Shown piece after piece: positions 52,043 to 62,582 of a stretch of DNA of 64,000 bases (position 1 is its first letter; the number at the start of each line of letters is the position of its first letter). Below the pieces are notes generated by a model that was not told the DNA's origin, did not search any database, and saw only the letters and a list, made by a program, of their open reading frames with translations. A program made the translations under genes and the position numbers. Origin of the DNA: Magnetovibrio sp. (GTDB lineage Bacteria > Pseudomonadota > Alphaproteobacteria > Rhodospirillales > Casp-alpha2); NCBI GenBank assembly GCA_002690705.1, contig NZFO01000017.1:47690-111689 (forward strand), in the 5' to 3' direction.

Positions 52043-52819
52043 TCACGTGCGACGGAATACAGCTTCTTTGATGGCTCCAATGGCTTGTCCCGGGTTGAGA
52101 TTTTTTGGGCAGGTATTGGTGCAGTTCATGATGGTATGACAGCGGTAAAGTCGAAATGGGTCGTTTAAGTTATCAAGGCGATCACCAGTTGATTCATCGC
52201 GCGAGTCAGCGATCCATCTGTAAGCCTGAAGGAGGACTGCTGGCCCTAAGTAGCGGTCTCCATTCCACCAATAGCTCGGACAACTGGTCTGACAACAAAA
52301 ACATAGTATGCACTCCCAGAGCCCATCGAGCCTCTCACGTTCTTCGACGCTTTGAAGGCGTTCACGAGTGGGCGCCGGCGTATCAGCTTTTAACCAAGGT
52401 TCGATGGAACGGTACTGAGCGTAAGGTTCATTTAAGTCTGGAACTAAGTCTTTAACAACCGGCATGTGAGGTAAGGGATAAATCCTGATTTCGCCCGGTA
52501 TTTCGGAAATGGGTTTTGTACAGGCTAGTGTATTGGTCCCGTCGATATTGAAAGCACATGAGCCACACACTCCTTCGCGACAAGATCTTCGGAAAGTGAG
52601 AGTTGGATCAATTTCATTCTTTATTTTGATCAGCGCGTCTAAGATCATTGGCCCACAAGAGTCGAGATCAACTTCGAAGGTGTCTAAGCAGGGGTTATCA
52701 CCGGTATCTGGATCGTAGCGGTAGATCCGAAAAGTCTTGCAGTTGACAGCACCATTTGGCGCTGGATGGGATCTCCCAGATTTAACGGTGGAGTTAGCGG
52801 GTAAGGTAAGTTCAACCAT
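52043..52819 (-). CDS. sdhB: Succinate dehydrogenase iron-sulfur subunit
   Basis: Carries electrons from SdhA flavin to quinone. The 258-residue protein has the [2Fe-2S] ligands in [13 protein letters not shown], the [4Fe-4S] ligands in [16 protein letters not shown], and the [3Fe-4S] set in [18 protein letters not shown]. All ligand cysteines expected for three clusters are visible. It follows sdhA by 12 bases in sdhCDAB. Confidence 0.98.
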   Translation of the reverse strand: MVELTLPANSTVKSGRSHPAPNGAVNCKTFRIYRYDPDTGDNPCLDTFEVDLDSCGPMILDALIKIKNEIDPTLTFRRSCREGVCGSCAFNIDGTNTLACTKPISEIPGEIRIYPLPHMPVVKDLVPDLNEPYAQYRSIEPWLKADTPAPTRERLQSVEERERLDGLWECILCFCCQTSCPSYWWNGDRYLGPAVLLQAYRWIADSRDESTGDRLDNLNDPFRLYRCHTIMNCTNTCPKNLNPGQAIGAIKEAVFRRT

Positions 52820-52831
52820 AGAATGAATGCC

Positions 52832-54622
52832 TTAATAGACCCTCTCTTTGGGTTCAATGTAATCAATTTCATCGGTAAGCGTGTAGTCATGGACGGGCCG
52901 ATAACCAATTGTTACTTTACCATTAGCATCTATCCAACCAAGCGTGTGTTTCATCCAGTTTTCATCGTCGCGATCGGGGAAGTCCTCATGGGCATGAGCT
53001 CCACGGCTTTCTTTTCGCGCTTCGGCGGAATACATGGTGACCCTAGCGTTTACCATTAGGTTTTCTAGCTCCAGTGTCTCAACTAAGTCTGAATTCCATA
53101 TCATGGATCGATCGGAAACTTGAATATCTGACATGCCCTGCCAGATGGTATCAATTAACTCTACCCCCTCCGAAAGAACCTCAGAAGTCCGGAATACGGC
53201 GGCATTGCTCTGCATAACGCGCTGCATTTCAAGGCGGAGCTCGGCAGTTTTAGTCCCACCCCTCGCGTGGCGGAGCTTGTCCAAGCGTTCAAGGGCTGCA
53301 TCTGCGCAGCCACTTCTAAAAGGTGACAGAGCCTGGCCTGGCTTAACAACCTTTGATGCTTGAATACCGGCTGCGCGTCCAAACACGACCAAGTCGAGGA
53401 GAGAATTAGTACCGAGACGATTGGCGCCATGCACTGAAGCTGCAGAACATTCTCCGACCGCCATTAGGCCTTTAGCTACGTAATCAGGGTTCTCTTCTTT
53501 TGGACTTAGAACTTCGGTCATGTGGTTGGTCGGGATGCCCCCCATATTGTAATGTACTGTCGGGATTACGGGAATTGGTTCGTGTGTGCAATCGACGCCG
53601 GCAAAAATCTTTGCCGATTCGGTAATGCCGGGAAGTCGCTGACTAAGGACATCTGCTCCCAAATGTTCCAAATGTAAAAAAATATGATCACCTCCCACGC
53701 CGACGCCACGCTTGTCTCGTATTTCCATAGTCATGGAACGCGATACCACGTCTCGGCTTGCTAGATCTTTAGCAGTGGGGGCATAGCGTTCCATAAAGCG
53801 CTCCCCCTCCGAATTAGTCAGGTAACCACCCTCGCCGCGAGCCCCTTCAGTAATCAAGCATCCCGAGCCATAGATTCCAGTGGGATGGAATTGGATAAAT
53901 TCCAGATCTTGGAGGGGCAGGCCTGCACGCGCTGCCATTGCGTTTCCGTCACCAGTGCAGGTATGAGCAGAGGTGCATGAAAAATAGGAGCGTCCGTAAC
54001 CTCCAGTTGCAAGGACGACCAGTTGTCCTCGGAATACATGGATAGTACCGTCGTCTAAATTCCAAGCCACCACACCTTCGCAATTGCCGTCCTCGCCCAT
54101 TATTAAGTCGAGGGCAAAATATTCCACAAAAAATTCAGCATTATTTTTGAGTGATTGTTGATACAAAGTATGAAGCATCGCGTGACCTGTGCGATCGGCG
54201 GCAGCACATGCTCGCTGAACGGGTGCCTCGCCAAAATTCCGCATGTGACCGCCGAACGGGCGTTGGTATATCTTGCCATCATCGGTCCGTGAAAATGGCA
54301 TACCATAATGTTCGAGTTCAATTATTGAAGGAACAGCCTCGCGGCACATATACTCAATGGCGTCTTGATCACCAAGCCAATCAGCACCCTTAACAGTATC
54401 GTACATGTGCCATTCCCAATGGTCCTCAGCCATATTGCCCAGAGCGGCCGAAATTCCACCCTGCGCAGCAACGGTATGCGACCGAGTGGGAAACACTTTA
54501 GTTATACAAGCCGTCTTTAGCCCAGCCTCTGCCATACCAAGGGTAGCTCGCAACCCAGCTCCTCCTGCGCCAACTACAACTACCTCGTATTTATGATCAA
54601 TAATTTCGTATGCTTGCTTCAT
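52832..54622 (-). CDS. sdhA: Succinate dehydrogenase flavoprotein subunit
   Basis: Oxidises succinate to fumarate with covalently bound FAD. The 596-residue protein has [20 protein letters not shown] for FAD binding, the FAD-linked His in [11 protein letters not shown], the active-site [20 protein letters not shown], and the C-terminal [20 protein letters not shown]. The length matches SdhA of alphaproteobacteria. It is in the sdhCDAB order. Confidence 0.98.
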   Translation of the reverse strand: MKQAYEIIDHKYEVVVVGAGGAGLRATLGMAEAGLKTACITKVFPTRSHTVAAQGGISAALGNMAEDHWEWHMYDTVKGADWLGDQDAIEYMCREAVPSIIELEHYGMPFSRTDDGKIYQRPFGGHMRNFGEAPVQRACAAADRTGHAMLHTLYQQSLKNNAEFFVEYFALDLIMGEDGNCEGVVAWNLDDGTIHVFRGQLVVLATGGYGRSYFSCTSAHTCTGDGNAMAARAGLPLQDLEFIQFHPTGIYGSGCLITEGARGEGGYLTNSEGERFMERYAPTAKDLASRDVVSRSMTMEIRDKRGVGVGGDHIFLHLEHLGADVLSQRLPGITESAKIFAGVDCTHEPIPVIPTVHYNMGGIPTNHMTEVLSPKEENPDYVAKGLMAVGECSAASVHGANRLGTNSLLDLVVFGRAAGIQASKVVKPGQALSPFRSGCADAALERLDKLRHARGGTKTAELRLEMQRVMQSNAAVFRTSEVLSEGVELIDTIWQGMSDIQVSDRSMIWNSDLVETLELENLMVNARVTMYSAEARKESRGAHAHEDFPDRDDENWMKHTLGWIDANGKVTIGYRPVHDYTLTDEIDYIEPKERVY

Positions 54623-54628
54623 GTAATG

Positions 54629-55009
54629 TCAACCTTCAAATGTCAGGCGTAATACTGCCAAAATGCAGGACGCACTGAGCAAAATAGAGATAGCCTTGGC
54701 GACGATGATGGATGTGGTTTTAATGCCCTCTCCGTGGACATAGTCCTCAATAATAACCTGTATGCCGAGAGCTGCGTGATGAAACATTATGACAATTGTT
54801 AAGCCTAAAAGCACAGGGTTTCCATGACTTCCAACCCAAGACTTTACGGTATTTAGATCAGCACCGACTAGGCCCACAAATGAGAAAACAAGCCATAGAG
54901 TTAGCGGTATGAGTGCCATACCAGTTAGTCGCTGACTCCACCAGTGACGTACGCCATCATTTGTTGACCCGAGACCACGCACCCGGCCAAGGTGTGACCG
55001 CATATTCAT
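54629..55009 (-). CDS. sdhD: Succinate dehydrogenase membrane anchor subunit
   Basis: A 126-residue inner-membrane anchor with three helices (about 30-50, 65-85, 95-120). The conserved histidine sits in MFHHAALGIQVIIEDYVHGE, and the heme/quinone-side start is RGLGSTNDGVRHWWSQRLTG. It binds quinone with SdhC. It is placed between sdhC (1-base gap) and sdhA (6 bases). Confidence 0.95.
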   Translation of the reverse strand: MNMRSHLGRVRGLGSTNDGVRHWWSQRLTGMALIPLTLWLVFSFVGLVGADLNTVKSWVGSHGNPVLLGLTIVIMFHHAALGIQVIIEDYVHGEGIKTTSIIVAKAISILLSASCILAVLRLTFEG

Positions 55010-55010
55010 T

Positions 55011-55418
55011 TTAACCCTTTCCAGATGCCGAGTAAGCGGCGACTAGAGTCAATACAGTCATGGCTGTAGTAAACAATATAATCAACCAGCCCGTAATTTT
55101 TACCCTGTCCAGTTCAAATCCCCAGCCGGCGTCCCAAGCCAAGTGCCGTATGCCATTGCTGAGGTGATAGAACACAGAGAATGTTAGGCCACACAGCACA
55201 CTTTGTCCAAACCATGAACTCATCACAGTCTGTGCGATAGCAAATTTTTCCGGACCGTAAGTCGCCGAAAGTAACCAATAAGAAAAAAGCAGTGTGCTCA
55301 ATGCTAGAATGATCCCAGTAAAACGATGCATAATCGATAGGAAAGATGTTATTTGCGGCCGGTATACTTGAAGGTGCGGTGATAAGGGGCGAGGGCGACT
55401 CACTTTTCTTTCATTCAT
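55011..55418 (-). CDS. sdhC: Succinate dehydrogenase cytochrome b556 subunit
   Basis: A 135-residue heme-binding anchor with three helices. RPLSPHLQVYRPQITSFLSI and MHRFTGIILALS near the start and FYHLSNGIRHLAWD with the heme His are family signatures. ATG 55418 has GGGGAG 6 bases upstream and gives the usual length; the frame from 55475 would add 19 residues without support. It is the first gene of sdhCDAB. Confidence 0.96.
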   Translation of the reverse strand: MNERKVSRPRPLSPHLQVYRPQITSFLSIMHRFTGIILALSTLLFSYWLLSATYGPEKFAIAQTVMSSWFGQSVLCGLTFSVFYHLSNGIRHLAWDAGWGFELDRVKITGWLIILFTTAMTVLTLVAAYSASGKG

Positions 55419-56281
55419 GTTAATCTCCCCAATTTCTGGCCACAAGGCTTTTGATATTTTTGTTGCTACATTCACTCAAGTACATTCAGGATCCTAATTT
55501 CGATCAACACTTTGATAATAGCCAGAACACTACCTACATGATAACCACAACACATCTTACCTAGTGACAGGTTTACCCTAAGTCAATAATAGCACGCGTA
55601 AATTCTGCTTATTTAGACAGCAGTATTTTGCTAATCCAAGAACATTAATACCGAAAAATGGGGCTTTCGACTTGGTTTGGACAATCCACTTTGGGAGATT
55701 ATGAGGCTTGGCAAATAAAGTTATTTGAGCGCAAAGCCCATGACGTGGGCGCTGATCTACTGCTCAGTCTACCCCGTGTTCCCCCATAACAATAAGACTC
55801 CAGTATAATTGATATACTAAACGGGCTTTTTCTGGTTTCGTGCAGAAGACTATTTATACCCGCTTATTATTCTGAACGTGTCGAGTTGTCAGATTGAAAA
55901 TAGACCCCATCCCGTTTAACATTTACCCAAGGGCAAAAATTCGATCTAAATGGAGGTTTTTGAGAAAAGTGTTTATCGGAAAAACTTTGAGGGTTTTTGG
56001 GTTGAGTTGGGGGCCGTTTCGATTAATTTGATCTAGTCGTTGGGTATGCTGTAAGACTATCAAGTCAGTGATTTGAATATTATTCACCTGCAGGGACCTC
56101 GTGAATGGATTGGTTTTTAAGGGCAGTATTCAACTGTATTACGAAAATATGCCTGTTTTGAAAAGATCTTGCGATACTGTTCATATCGTGATGACCGATT
56201 TTTTGCCGCACCTTGCGACGATTTAAATTTAACGAGTATACTTAGTTTGTTTGAAATCACTAGTCGGGGCAAGATTAACTT
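55419..56281. other. 863-base gap sdhC / pdxY with promoter-like dyad
   Basis: This divergent region should hold the sdh promoter and the pdxY promoter. A 17-base dyad, AGTATA and TATACT around ATTGA (55802-55818), overlaps a TATAAT. A possible small ORF at 55658-55789 is listed separately. No terminator or RNA structure was recognised. Confidence 0.4.
55658..55789 (+). CDS. Possible 43-residue small protein
   Basis: The frame MGLSTWFGQSTLGDYEAWQI continues with LFERKAHDVGADLLLSLPRV to a TAA. The amino-acid composition looks coding, but there is no convincing ribosome binding site and no family is recognised. It is listed as a candidate only. Confidence 0.25.
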   Translation: MGLSTWFGQSTLGDYEAWQIKLFERKAHDVGADLLLSLPRVPP

Positions 56282-57133
56282 ATGTCAATCATTAGCCTTC
56301 AATCACACGTTGCCGCCGGCCATGTGGGCAACAGCGCCGCTGTCTACCCGTTACAACGAATGGGTTATGACGTATGTCCAGTTTATACTGCCGCTTTGGC
56401 ACACCACCCGAAACGGGGCGAATTTCATGGCGCGCTCACTGGGCCCGACACACTCACGACTATCTTTCATGGTCTAAGAGCGCATGGCATTTTTAATCGA
56501 TGCGATGCCTTGCTCAGTGGTTATTTGGGTAACGCAGCTAGTGCAGAGGTCTTACTCGAGGCGTGGCAGGCTATTCGCTATGAGTCAGCTCAGTCAATTT
56601 TCTGCTGCATGCCAGTGATAGGTGATCGTCAGGAGGGAATTTATGTGGATGCAGCGCTGCCTGATATTTTTAAAAATTCTCTTGTGCCAGCGGCAACAAT
56701 TATAATTGCAAATGCTTTTGAATTGGAGCAACTGAGTGGTATCCCCGTAAATGATCTTGCAGCTGCTACATACGCTGGTAACAAGATATTGAAGGCAGGG
56801 CCATCTATTGTAATTGCGACGTCGGTGCCCGAAGAGAGCAATCAAAATCTTGCAAATGTCTTAATTCAACAGGACCGTGTAATTGTCTCCAGAACTCGAA
56901 TAGTTGAAACAACAGTCAAAGGCACTGGCGATTTTTTTTGTGCCGTATGGCTAGGTCAATATCTGGCCCTACTCGACCCGACGCTTGCACTTGGGAGTGC
57001 GAATGCGGCTGTGCGTGTAGCAGTGAATCTAGCTTCTCACGAAAATCTGTTAGACTTGCCGGTAGTAAAAGCCATTAACTATTGTATTGATCGAGATGAC
57101 CAATTCTTAATTGACCCAATTTCGATATTGTAA
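56282..57133 (+). CDS. pdxY: Pyridoxal kinase
   Basis: Phosphorylates pyridoxal to pyridoxal 5'-phosphate in the B6 salvage pathway. The 283-residue ribokinase-fold protein has ISLQSHVAAGHVGNSAAVYP at the N-terminus, PVIGDRQEGIYV (D115) and the catalytic GTGD at 214-217 (VKGTGDFFCAVW). In the usual CDPVxGD block the first Asp is Met (M110), and TPN is replaced by IAN before AFELEQLSG. The length (283) fits PdxY/PdxK. It is convergent with asd. Confidence 0.88.
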   Translation: MSIISLQSHVAAGHVGNSAAVYPLQRMGYDVCPVYTAALAHHPKRGEFHGALTGPDTLTTIFHGLRAHGIFNRCDALLSGYLGNAASAEVLLEAWQAIRYESAQSIFCCMPVIGDRQEGIYVDAALPDIFKNSLVPAATIIIANAFELEQLSGIPVNDLAAATYAGNKILKAGPSIVIATSVPEESNQNLANVLIQQDRVIVSRTRIVETTVKGTGDFFCAVWLGQYLALLDPTLALGSANAAVRVAVNLASHENLLDLPVVKAINYCIDRDDQFLIDPISIL

Positions 57134-57194
57134 TTATTCTTAGCATTTACGATATTAGCAAACGATCGGGCCCAACGATGTAATGGCCGGTAGC

Positions 57195-58217
57195 TCAATT
57201 AAAATGTGACCGGACTAATTCTTCAGCTATTTGCACAGAATTAAGCGCAGCGCCTTTGCGCAGATTATCTGATACTATCCACATGTTTATGCCGTGTTTA
57301 ACGGTCATATCCTTCCGAATTCGGCTGACGAACACCGCGTCTTCGCCAGCTGACTCTTGCGGGGTCACATATCCCTCATCAGTGCGATGATCGACCACAA
57401 CAACCCCCGGTGCTTGATCCAAAGCGGCCCGAACTTGTTTTTCGCTAATTGGGGTGTGAAATTCCAGATTGACTGCCTCTGCGTGTCCAATGAAAACTGG
57501 ACATCTTACGCATGTGGCCGTCACTTGAATGTCCGGATCCAGTATTTTTCTAGTCTCACTGACCATCTTCCACTCCTCCTTCGTACTCCCATCGTCCATA
57601 AATATATCGATATGAGGTATGACATTAAACGCTATTTGCTTGGTGAATTGGGAGCGGTAACTCTCCGCCGGTTCATTGACAAAGATGCCTCGGGTTTGAT
57701 TGAAAAGTTCATCCATGCCGGCCTTCCCAGTGCCTGAAACGGATTGGTATGTGGAGACAACCACTCGTTTGATTCGAGCTTGATCGTGTAAAGGTTTTAG
57801 TGCTGTGACCATCTGAATGGTAGAGCAATTTGGGTTAGCGATAATGCCGCGTTTAGTGAAACCTAATATCGCCTCAGGATTAACCTCAGGGACAATTAAT
57901 GGCACGTCTGGGTCCATACGAAAATGTGAGGTGTTGTCGATTACGATAGCCCCGGCTTTGGCAGCAATTGGTGAGAATTTAGCACTTACTTTCGCGCCTG
58001 GAGAAGAGATCACAATGTCTGTACCCGCAAAATCATAATCCTCAAGATTTTGGGTATTAATAGTTGCGTCTTCCCCATAAGAAATTTCAACACCGACTGA
58101 ATGGGATGATGCTAATGGCACGATGGTGTCGGCGGGAAAATTACGCTCTGCCAATATTGAGATTACTTCACGACCCACATTGCCTGTGCCCCCGACGACC
58201 GCAATTTTGTAACCCAT
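57195..58217 (-). CDS. asd: Aspartate-semialdehyde dehydrogenase
   Basis: Makes aspartate semialdehyde for lysine, diaminopimelate, threonine and methionine synthesis. The 340-residue protein has the NADP motif AVVGGTGNVGREVI, active-site C131 in ANPNCSTIQMVTAL, and the substrate-binding LEFHTPISEKQVRAAL. GGAG precedes the ATG. It is downstream of leuB by 267 bases on the same strand. Confidence 0.97.
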   Translation of the reverse strand: MGYKIAVVGGTGNVGREVISILAERNFPADTIVPLASSHSVGVEISYGEDATINTQNLEDYDFAGTDIVISSPGAKVSAKFSPIAAKAGAIVIDNTSHFRMDPDVPLIVPEVNPEAILGFTKRGIIANPNCSTIQMVTALKPLHDQARIKRVVVSTYQSVSGTGKAGMDELFNQTRGIFVNEPAESYRSQFTKQIAFNVIPHIDIFMDDGSTKEEWKMVSETRKILDPDIQVTATCVRCPVFIGHAEAVNLEFHTPISEKQVRAALDQAPGVVVVDHRTDEGYVTPQESAGEDAVFVSRIRKDMTVKHGINMWIVSDNLRKGAALNSVQIAEELVRSHFN

Positions 58218-58484
58218 CGTTATGTACTCCTAGTTAAATCGGCTATTTGGTTAATAGTTTGAGGATTTGTCTATCAATCCCGAATTTCGAAAATAACAAA
58301 CATAAACGATGCAAATTTAGACCTTACTAAGTTGAGGACTAAATCTGGCTTCTAAAAGATTAGTATACGGTCTTTATGAATGTCATTTTAGCCCTTTCAT
58401 CCGAAGATCCGCGCACGTTAGTTCAGTTTTGACGTAATTGTTTAAATCCCGCGGGTGCCAATTTTACGCAGCCTGCCCGAGGTA

Positions 58485-59594
58485 TTAAGCCGCTAACCTG
58501 TCCAGTTCCATGCAGAGTGCCTCGCCCATCTGAGAACATGACACTAATTTCATGCCGTCTTGCATGATGTCACTAGTGCGCAAACCCCTTGCAAGGACCT
58601 GACTAACTGCATTTTTAATTAGGTCAGCATTATCTGAGTCATCAAAACTATATTGAAGCATCATAGCAAATGACAAGATCGTCGCCAGCGGATTGGCGCT
58701 ATCTTCACCAGCAATATCAGGTGCGGAACCGTGCACTGGTTCGTACATAGCCATCCTCCGGCCGCTCTCGTCGGCGTTACCTAGGCTAGCAGACGGCAGC
58801 ATCCCGAGCGAACCTGTTAGCATGGCAGCACAGTCCGATAGGATATCGCCAAAAAGATTATCTGTTACGATTACGTCGAATTGTTTTGGCGCGCGGACCA
58901 ACTGCATGGCACAATTATCAGCATACATATGGTGTAGCTCAATACTTGGATAATCTTCGCTGACCTTCGAGGTAATCTGCCTCCACAGAACGCCGGTTTC
59001 CATTACGTTGGCTTTCTCAACAGAGTGCAATACCCTCTCGCGTTTGCCGGCTATTTCAAACCCTACTCGGACAATACGTTCGATCTCGGTAGATGTGTAG
59101 CGCTGTGTATCAAGCGCTTCCGACGTGCCATCATCTCTCTCTGAGATTCCGCAAGGTTTTCCAAAATAAATCCCTGATGTTAATTCACGCAGAATTAGCA
59201 TGTCTAACCCAGATATAAACTCTGACTTTAAGGTCGATGCGCCTGCAAGGGCCGGAATTACGGTTGCTGGCCGCAAGTTCGCAAATAAATCCATTTCTTT
59301 GCGCAGCTTAAGAAGTCCCGCCTCCGGACGTATGTCGCGAGCAACATTATCCCATTTAGGTCCTCCTACCGCACCTAAAAGTACAGCATCTACGCTCATT
59401 GCCGCACTCAAGGTTTCATCCGTTAGCGAGGTGCCCTGCGCATCGATAGCTGCACCGCCAACCAAATCTTCAGTCACGTCGAAGCATATGTGCCTGCGGC
59501 GATCCATCCATTCAATTACTCGATGAACCTGGCCCATGACCTCTGGGCCTATACCATCACCCGGCAAAAACAGGAGTTTTTTATTAGCTGACAT
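58485..59594 (-). CDS. leuB: 3-Isopropylmalate dehydrogenase
   Basis: NAD-dependent step of leucine synthesis. The 369-residue protein starts [14 protein letters not shown] and has [23 protein letters not shown], and the metal-binding Asp region in [20 protein letters not shown], followed by [12 protein letters not shown]. It lies after leuD by 22 bases in leuC-leuD-leuB. Confidence 0.97.
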   Translation of the reverse strand: MSANKKLLFLPGDGIGPEVMGQVHRVIEWMDRRRHICFDVTEDLVGGAAIDAQGTSLTDETLSAAMSVDAVLLGAVGGPKWDNVARDIRPEAGLLKLRKEMDLFANLRPATVIPALAGASTLKSEFISGLDMLILRELTSGIYFGKPCGISERDDGTSEALDTQRYTSTEIERIVRVGFEIAGKRERVLHSVEKANVMETGVLWRQITSKVSEDYPSIELHHMYADNCAMQLVRAPKQFDVIVTDNLFGDILSDCAAMLTGSLGMLPSASLGNADESGRRMAMYEPVHGSAPDIAGEDSANPLATILSFAMMLQYSFDDSDNADLIKNAVSQVLARGLRTSDIMQDGMKLVSCSQMGEALCMELDRLAA

Positions 59595-59616
59595 ATATGT
59601 TTCCCCTTAATGTCAC

Positions 59617-60237
59617 TTATGCTGAAGAAAAAAGCCATGGGTGTAGAATTTTTTTTCGATTTTCAAAGTTCTCAATCTTCGATTTATTCTCCATGGTTAG
59701 GCCGATATCATCGAGCCCATGCATCAGGCAGTGCCTCTTGAACGGGTCTACGTTAAAAGTAATTTTACCGCCGTCAGGTCTCATAACAATCTGGTTTTGA
59801 AGATCTACGCTCAGTTTCGCATTGGAACCGTGTTCTGCGTCATTCATCAACTTGTCTAAATGTTCCTTGGAAACTGTGATAGGGAGAATGCCGTTTTTAA
59901 AACAGTTATTATAAAAAATATCGGCAAAGCTGGTCGAAATGATGCAACGGATACCAAAATCTAGAATAGCCCAGGGCGCGTGCTCGCGAGACGACCCGCA
60001 ACCAAAATTGTCACCTGCTATTAAAATTGTGGCATTACGGTAAGCCGTTTTATTTAGGATGAAATCTGGGTTTTCTGAACCGTCCTCGTCATAACGCATT
60101 TCATAAAATAGATTTTTGCCCAACCCAGAGCGTTTTATAGTTTTTAAAAATTGCTTGGGAATGACCATGTCAGTATCAACATTAATTTTGTTCATTGGCG
60201 CGGCAACCCCGGTCAGTGTTTTGAATTTCTCCATCAT
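59617..60237 (-). CDS. leuD: 3-Isopropylmalate dehydratase small subunit
   Basis: Works with LeuC to isomerise 2- to 3-isopropylmalate. The 206-residue swivel domain has the family signature [17 protein letters not shown] and starts [20 protein letters not shown]. Length matches the family. It is separated from leuC by 284 bases, which is wide for this pair and contains a possible small frame. Confidence 0.97.
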   Translation of the reverse strand: MMEKFKTLTGVAAPMNKINVDTDMVIPKQFLKTIKRSGLGKNLFYEMRYDEDGSENPDFILNKTAYRNATILIAGDNFGCGSSREHAPWAILDFGIRCIISTSFADIFYNNCFKNGILPITVSKEHLDKLMNDAEHGSNAKLSVDLQNQIVMRPDGGKITFNVDPFKRHCLMHGLDDIGLTMENKSKIENFENRKKILHPWLFSSA

Positions 60238-60336
60238 TTTTTCCTTCTTGCCTTACTAATGGTCAAGTTTGAAACCACTACGATCTACGATCGAATAAAT
60301 TATAGTTAACAGTTGATGAACACTCTCGAAACGGTG

Positions 60337-60522
60337 TCAAAGTGAAAATGTTATTTTGTCAGGACTTGAGCATTCGATATGGTAAAGCTTATCGTAATGA
60401 ATGTGTTTATTAAGAAATTGACCGCATTGGCGAGTAAAGTTTGTGAAGTCATTATCCGATTGAACCAAAATTTGACCGGTAACTGCAGCGTAATATACGT
60501 CTTGACTAATACTAAAATTCAT
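60337..60522 (-). CDS. Possible small ORF between leuC and leuD
   Basis: A 61-codon frame whose ATG overlaps the leuC TGA (TGATG) reads [20 protein letters not shown] and ends IECSSPDKITFSL. Stop-start overlap suggests coupling, but no ribosome binding site or family is seen. It may be an eroded or spacer frame. Confidence 0.3.
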   Translation of the reverse strand: MNFSISQDVYYAAVTGQILVQSDNDFTNFTRQCGQFLNKHIHYDKLYHIECSSPDKITFSL

Positions 60523-61928
60523 CAACTCAATTCGCGAACATCTGACAAATGGCCTTTGATTGCCGCAGCGGCTGCCATGGCTGGGCTTACTAAGTGGGTT
60601 CGGCCCTTAAAACCTTGGCGACCTCTGAAATTTCGATTAGACGTGGATGCACAGCGCTCGCCGGGGGAGAGTTTGTCATCATTCATTGCGAGGCACATTG
60701 AGCAGCCTGGCTCTCGCCATTCAAAACCGGCGTCAATTAAAATTCTATCTAGCCCCTCTTCTTCAGCCTGATCTTTAACTAAACCTGAGCCGGGCACAAC
60801 CAAAGCATGCACTCCGTCGGCGACTTTACGACCTTTTGCGATGGCAGCAGCGGCCCGAATATCTTCGATTCGACCATTAGTGCACGATCCGATAAAAGCC
60901 TTATCGATTTTAATATCAGAAACTGCCATGCCCGCTGTTAAACCCATGTAGTCGAGGGCCTCTTGGGCTGCAGCTTGTTTAAGCTCGTCCTCAAAATCCG
61001 ATGGTTTTGGAACATTGCCTGTAACTGGCGCGACATCTTCAGGCGACGTTCCCCATGTAACTTGGGGAACGATCTCTGAGACATTAAGAATAACCTCCTT
61101 GTCATAAACTGCGCCTTCATCAGAGGGTAATGTTTTCCAATATTCAACAGCCGCCTCCCATTGCCCGGCCTTCGGGGACATGGGGCGACCCATTAAATAC
61201 TCAAAAGTTGCGTTGTCCGGCGCGATAAGCCCAGCTCTCGCTCCACCCTCGATGGTCATATTACAGACTGTCATCCGGCCCTCCATCGATAGATTTCGGA
61301 TTGCTTGACCTGCGTACTCAATTACATAACCTGTGCCGCCGGCGGTCCCGATTTTACCTATGAGCGCAAGAACGAGATCTTTTGCAGTGCATCCGGTGGG
61401 TAGGACACCGTTTACCAAAATCCGCATATTTTTAAGTGGTGCCTGCAACAATGTTTGTGTGGCTAGGACGTGCTCAACCTCAGAGGTTCCGATACCGAAA
61501 GCCAAAGCGCCAAAAGCGCCATGAGTTGCTGTATGGCTGTCCCCGCAGACAATTGTTGTTCCCGGCAAGGTGAAGCCTTGCTCGGGTCCAATGATGTGCA
61601 CAATACCCTGGCGGATATCCCCAACGTCGAATAAAGGGACATTAAAGTCTCTGCAATTTTTTTGCAGTGTCTCTACTTGGATGCGACTTTCCTCATTCCG
61701 AATGTAACCCCCACGTTCAGTGGTCGGGACATTGTGGTCAGGGACGGCAAGTGTTGCATCTGGGCGGCGAACTGGCCTGCCAGCAGCTTTTAAGCCCTCG
61801 AAGGCTTGTGGACTAGTTACTTCATGAACTAGGTGTCGATCTATATATAAGAGACAAGTTCCATCGTCTTGAATGTTGACGAGATGATTATCCCAGATTT
61901 TATCAAAAAGCGTTTTTGGCGATCCCAT
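60522..61928 (-). CDS. leuC: 3-Isopropylmalate dehydratase large subunit
   Basis: Aconitase-family [4Fe-4S] enzyme of leucine synthesis. The 468-residue protein starts [17 protein letters not shown] and contains [20 protein letters not shown]. Cluster cysteines lie in [16 protein letters not shown] and [13 protein letters not shown]. The length is normal. It leads leuC-leuD-leuB and follows rplS by 90 bases. Confidence 0.98.
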   Translation of the reverse strand: MGSPKTLFDKIWDNHLVNIQDDGTCLLYIDRHLVHEVTSPQAFEGLKAAGRPVRRPDATLAVPDHNVPTTERGGYIRNEESRIQVETLQKNCRDFNVPLFDVGDIRQGIVHIIGPEQGFTLPGTTIVCGDSHTATHGAFGALAFGIGTSEVEHVLATQTLLQAPLKNMRILVNGVLPTGCTAKDLVLALIGKIGTAGGTGYVIEYAGQAIRNLSMEGRMTVCNMTIEGGARAGLIAPDNATFEYLMGRPMSPKAGQWEAAVEYWKTLPSDEGAVYDKEVILNVSEIVPQVTWGTSPEDVAPVTGNVPKPSDFEDELKQAAAQEALDYMGLTAGMAVSDIKIDKAFIGSCTNGRIEDIRAAAAIAKGRKVADGVHALVVPGSGLVKDQAEEEGLDRILIDAGFEWREPGCSMCLAMNDDKLSPGERCASTSNRNFRGRQGFKGRTHLVSPAMAAAAAIKGHLSDVRELS

Positions 61929-62018
61929 AAATTTTATCCCCCAATGACCGCTCTCTTGGTATTGAAAATCCGGATTCTTAGATTTACTGGTCCGGATCGG
62001 GAGCGCGGAACTTTTTTA

Positions 62019-62510
62019 TTAATCTTTACCCTTCTTTTCTGATGTAATCGCGGCGGTTTTAGCCTGTGTTTTTTTTATTCCAGCTCTTTTATTTTCTTTT
62101 TTAATCTCCTCTGCTGCCTGCCGCTCTTTGGCGGCAATTTTGGCCTTAAAGCCATGGGTCTGCTCGGCAATTCGCGCAGATTTACCTGTGCGACCACGGA
62201 GATAATATAATTTAGCACGACGGACGTTGCCGCGGCGTACGACATTAATTGAGTAGATAGTTGGAGAATAAAGCGGGAAAACCCGCTCAACTCCTTCTCC
62301 ATAACTGAGCTTTCGGACCGTGAATGCAGAATTCAGTCCGGCGTTCTTCCGCCCGATGCAAACCCCCTCAAAAGCCTGTACGCGCTCGCGGGAGCCTTCA
62401 ACGACTTTTACGTTCACGCGGAGCGTATCTCCAGGCCCAAAAACTGGCGTTTCTGCATCGCCCGCTAACTTTTCAATTTCTTGGGTTTCCAACTCACTAA
62501 TCAAATTCAT
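62019..62510 (-). CDS. rplS: 50S ribosomal protein L19 with basic C-terminal tail
   Basis: Large-subunit protein at the interface with 30S. The 163-residue protein has the L19 core ([24 protein letters not shown]-type [20 protein letters not shown] and [20 protein letters not shown]). A K/A-rich tail of about 45 residues ([17 protein letters not shown]) follows, beyond the roughly 115 residues of E. coli. It is last in rpsP-rimM-trmD-rplS. Confidence 0.98.
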   Translation of the reverse strand: MNLISELETQEIEKLAGDAETPVFGPGDTLRVNVKVVEGSRERVQAFEGVCIGRKNAGLNSAFTVRKLSYGEGVERVFPLYSPTIYSINVVRRGNVRRAKLYYLRGRTGKSARIAEQTHGFKAKIAAKERQAAEEIKKENKRAGIKKTQAKTAAITSEKKGKD

Positions 62511-62582
62511 TTCTTATTTCCTCAGTCTTGGAGCGGTGCGTACCAAATGCGGAGGGAACAATCTCAAAAAAAACCCGAATAT

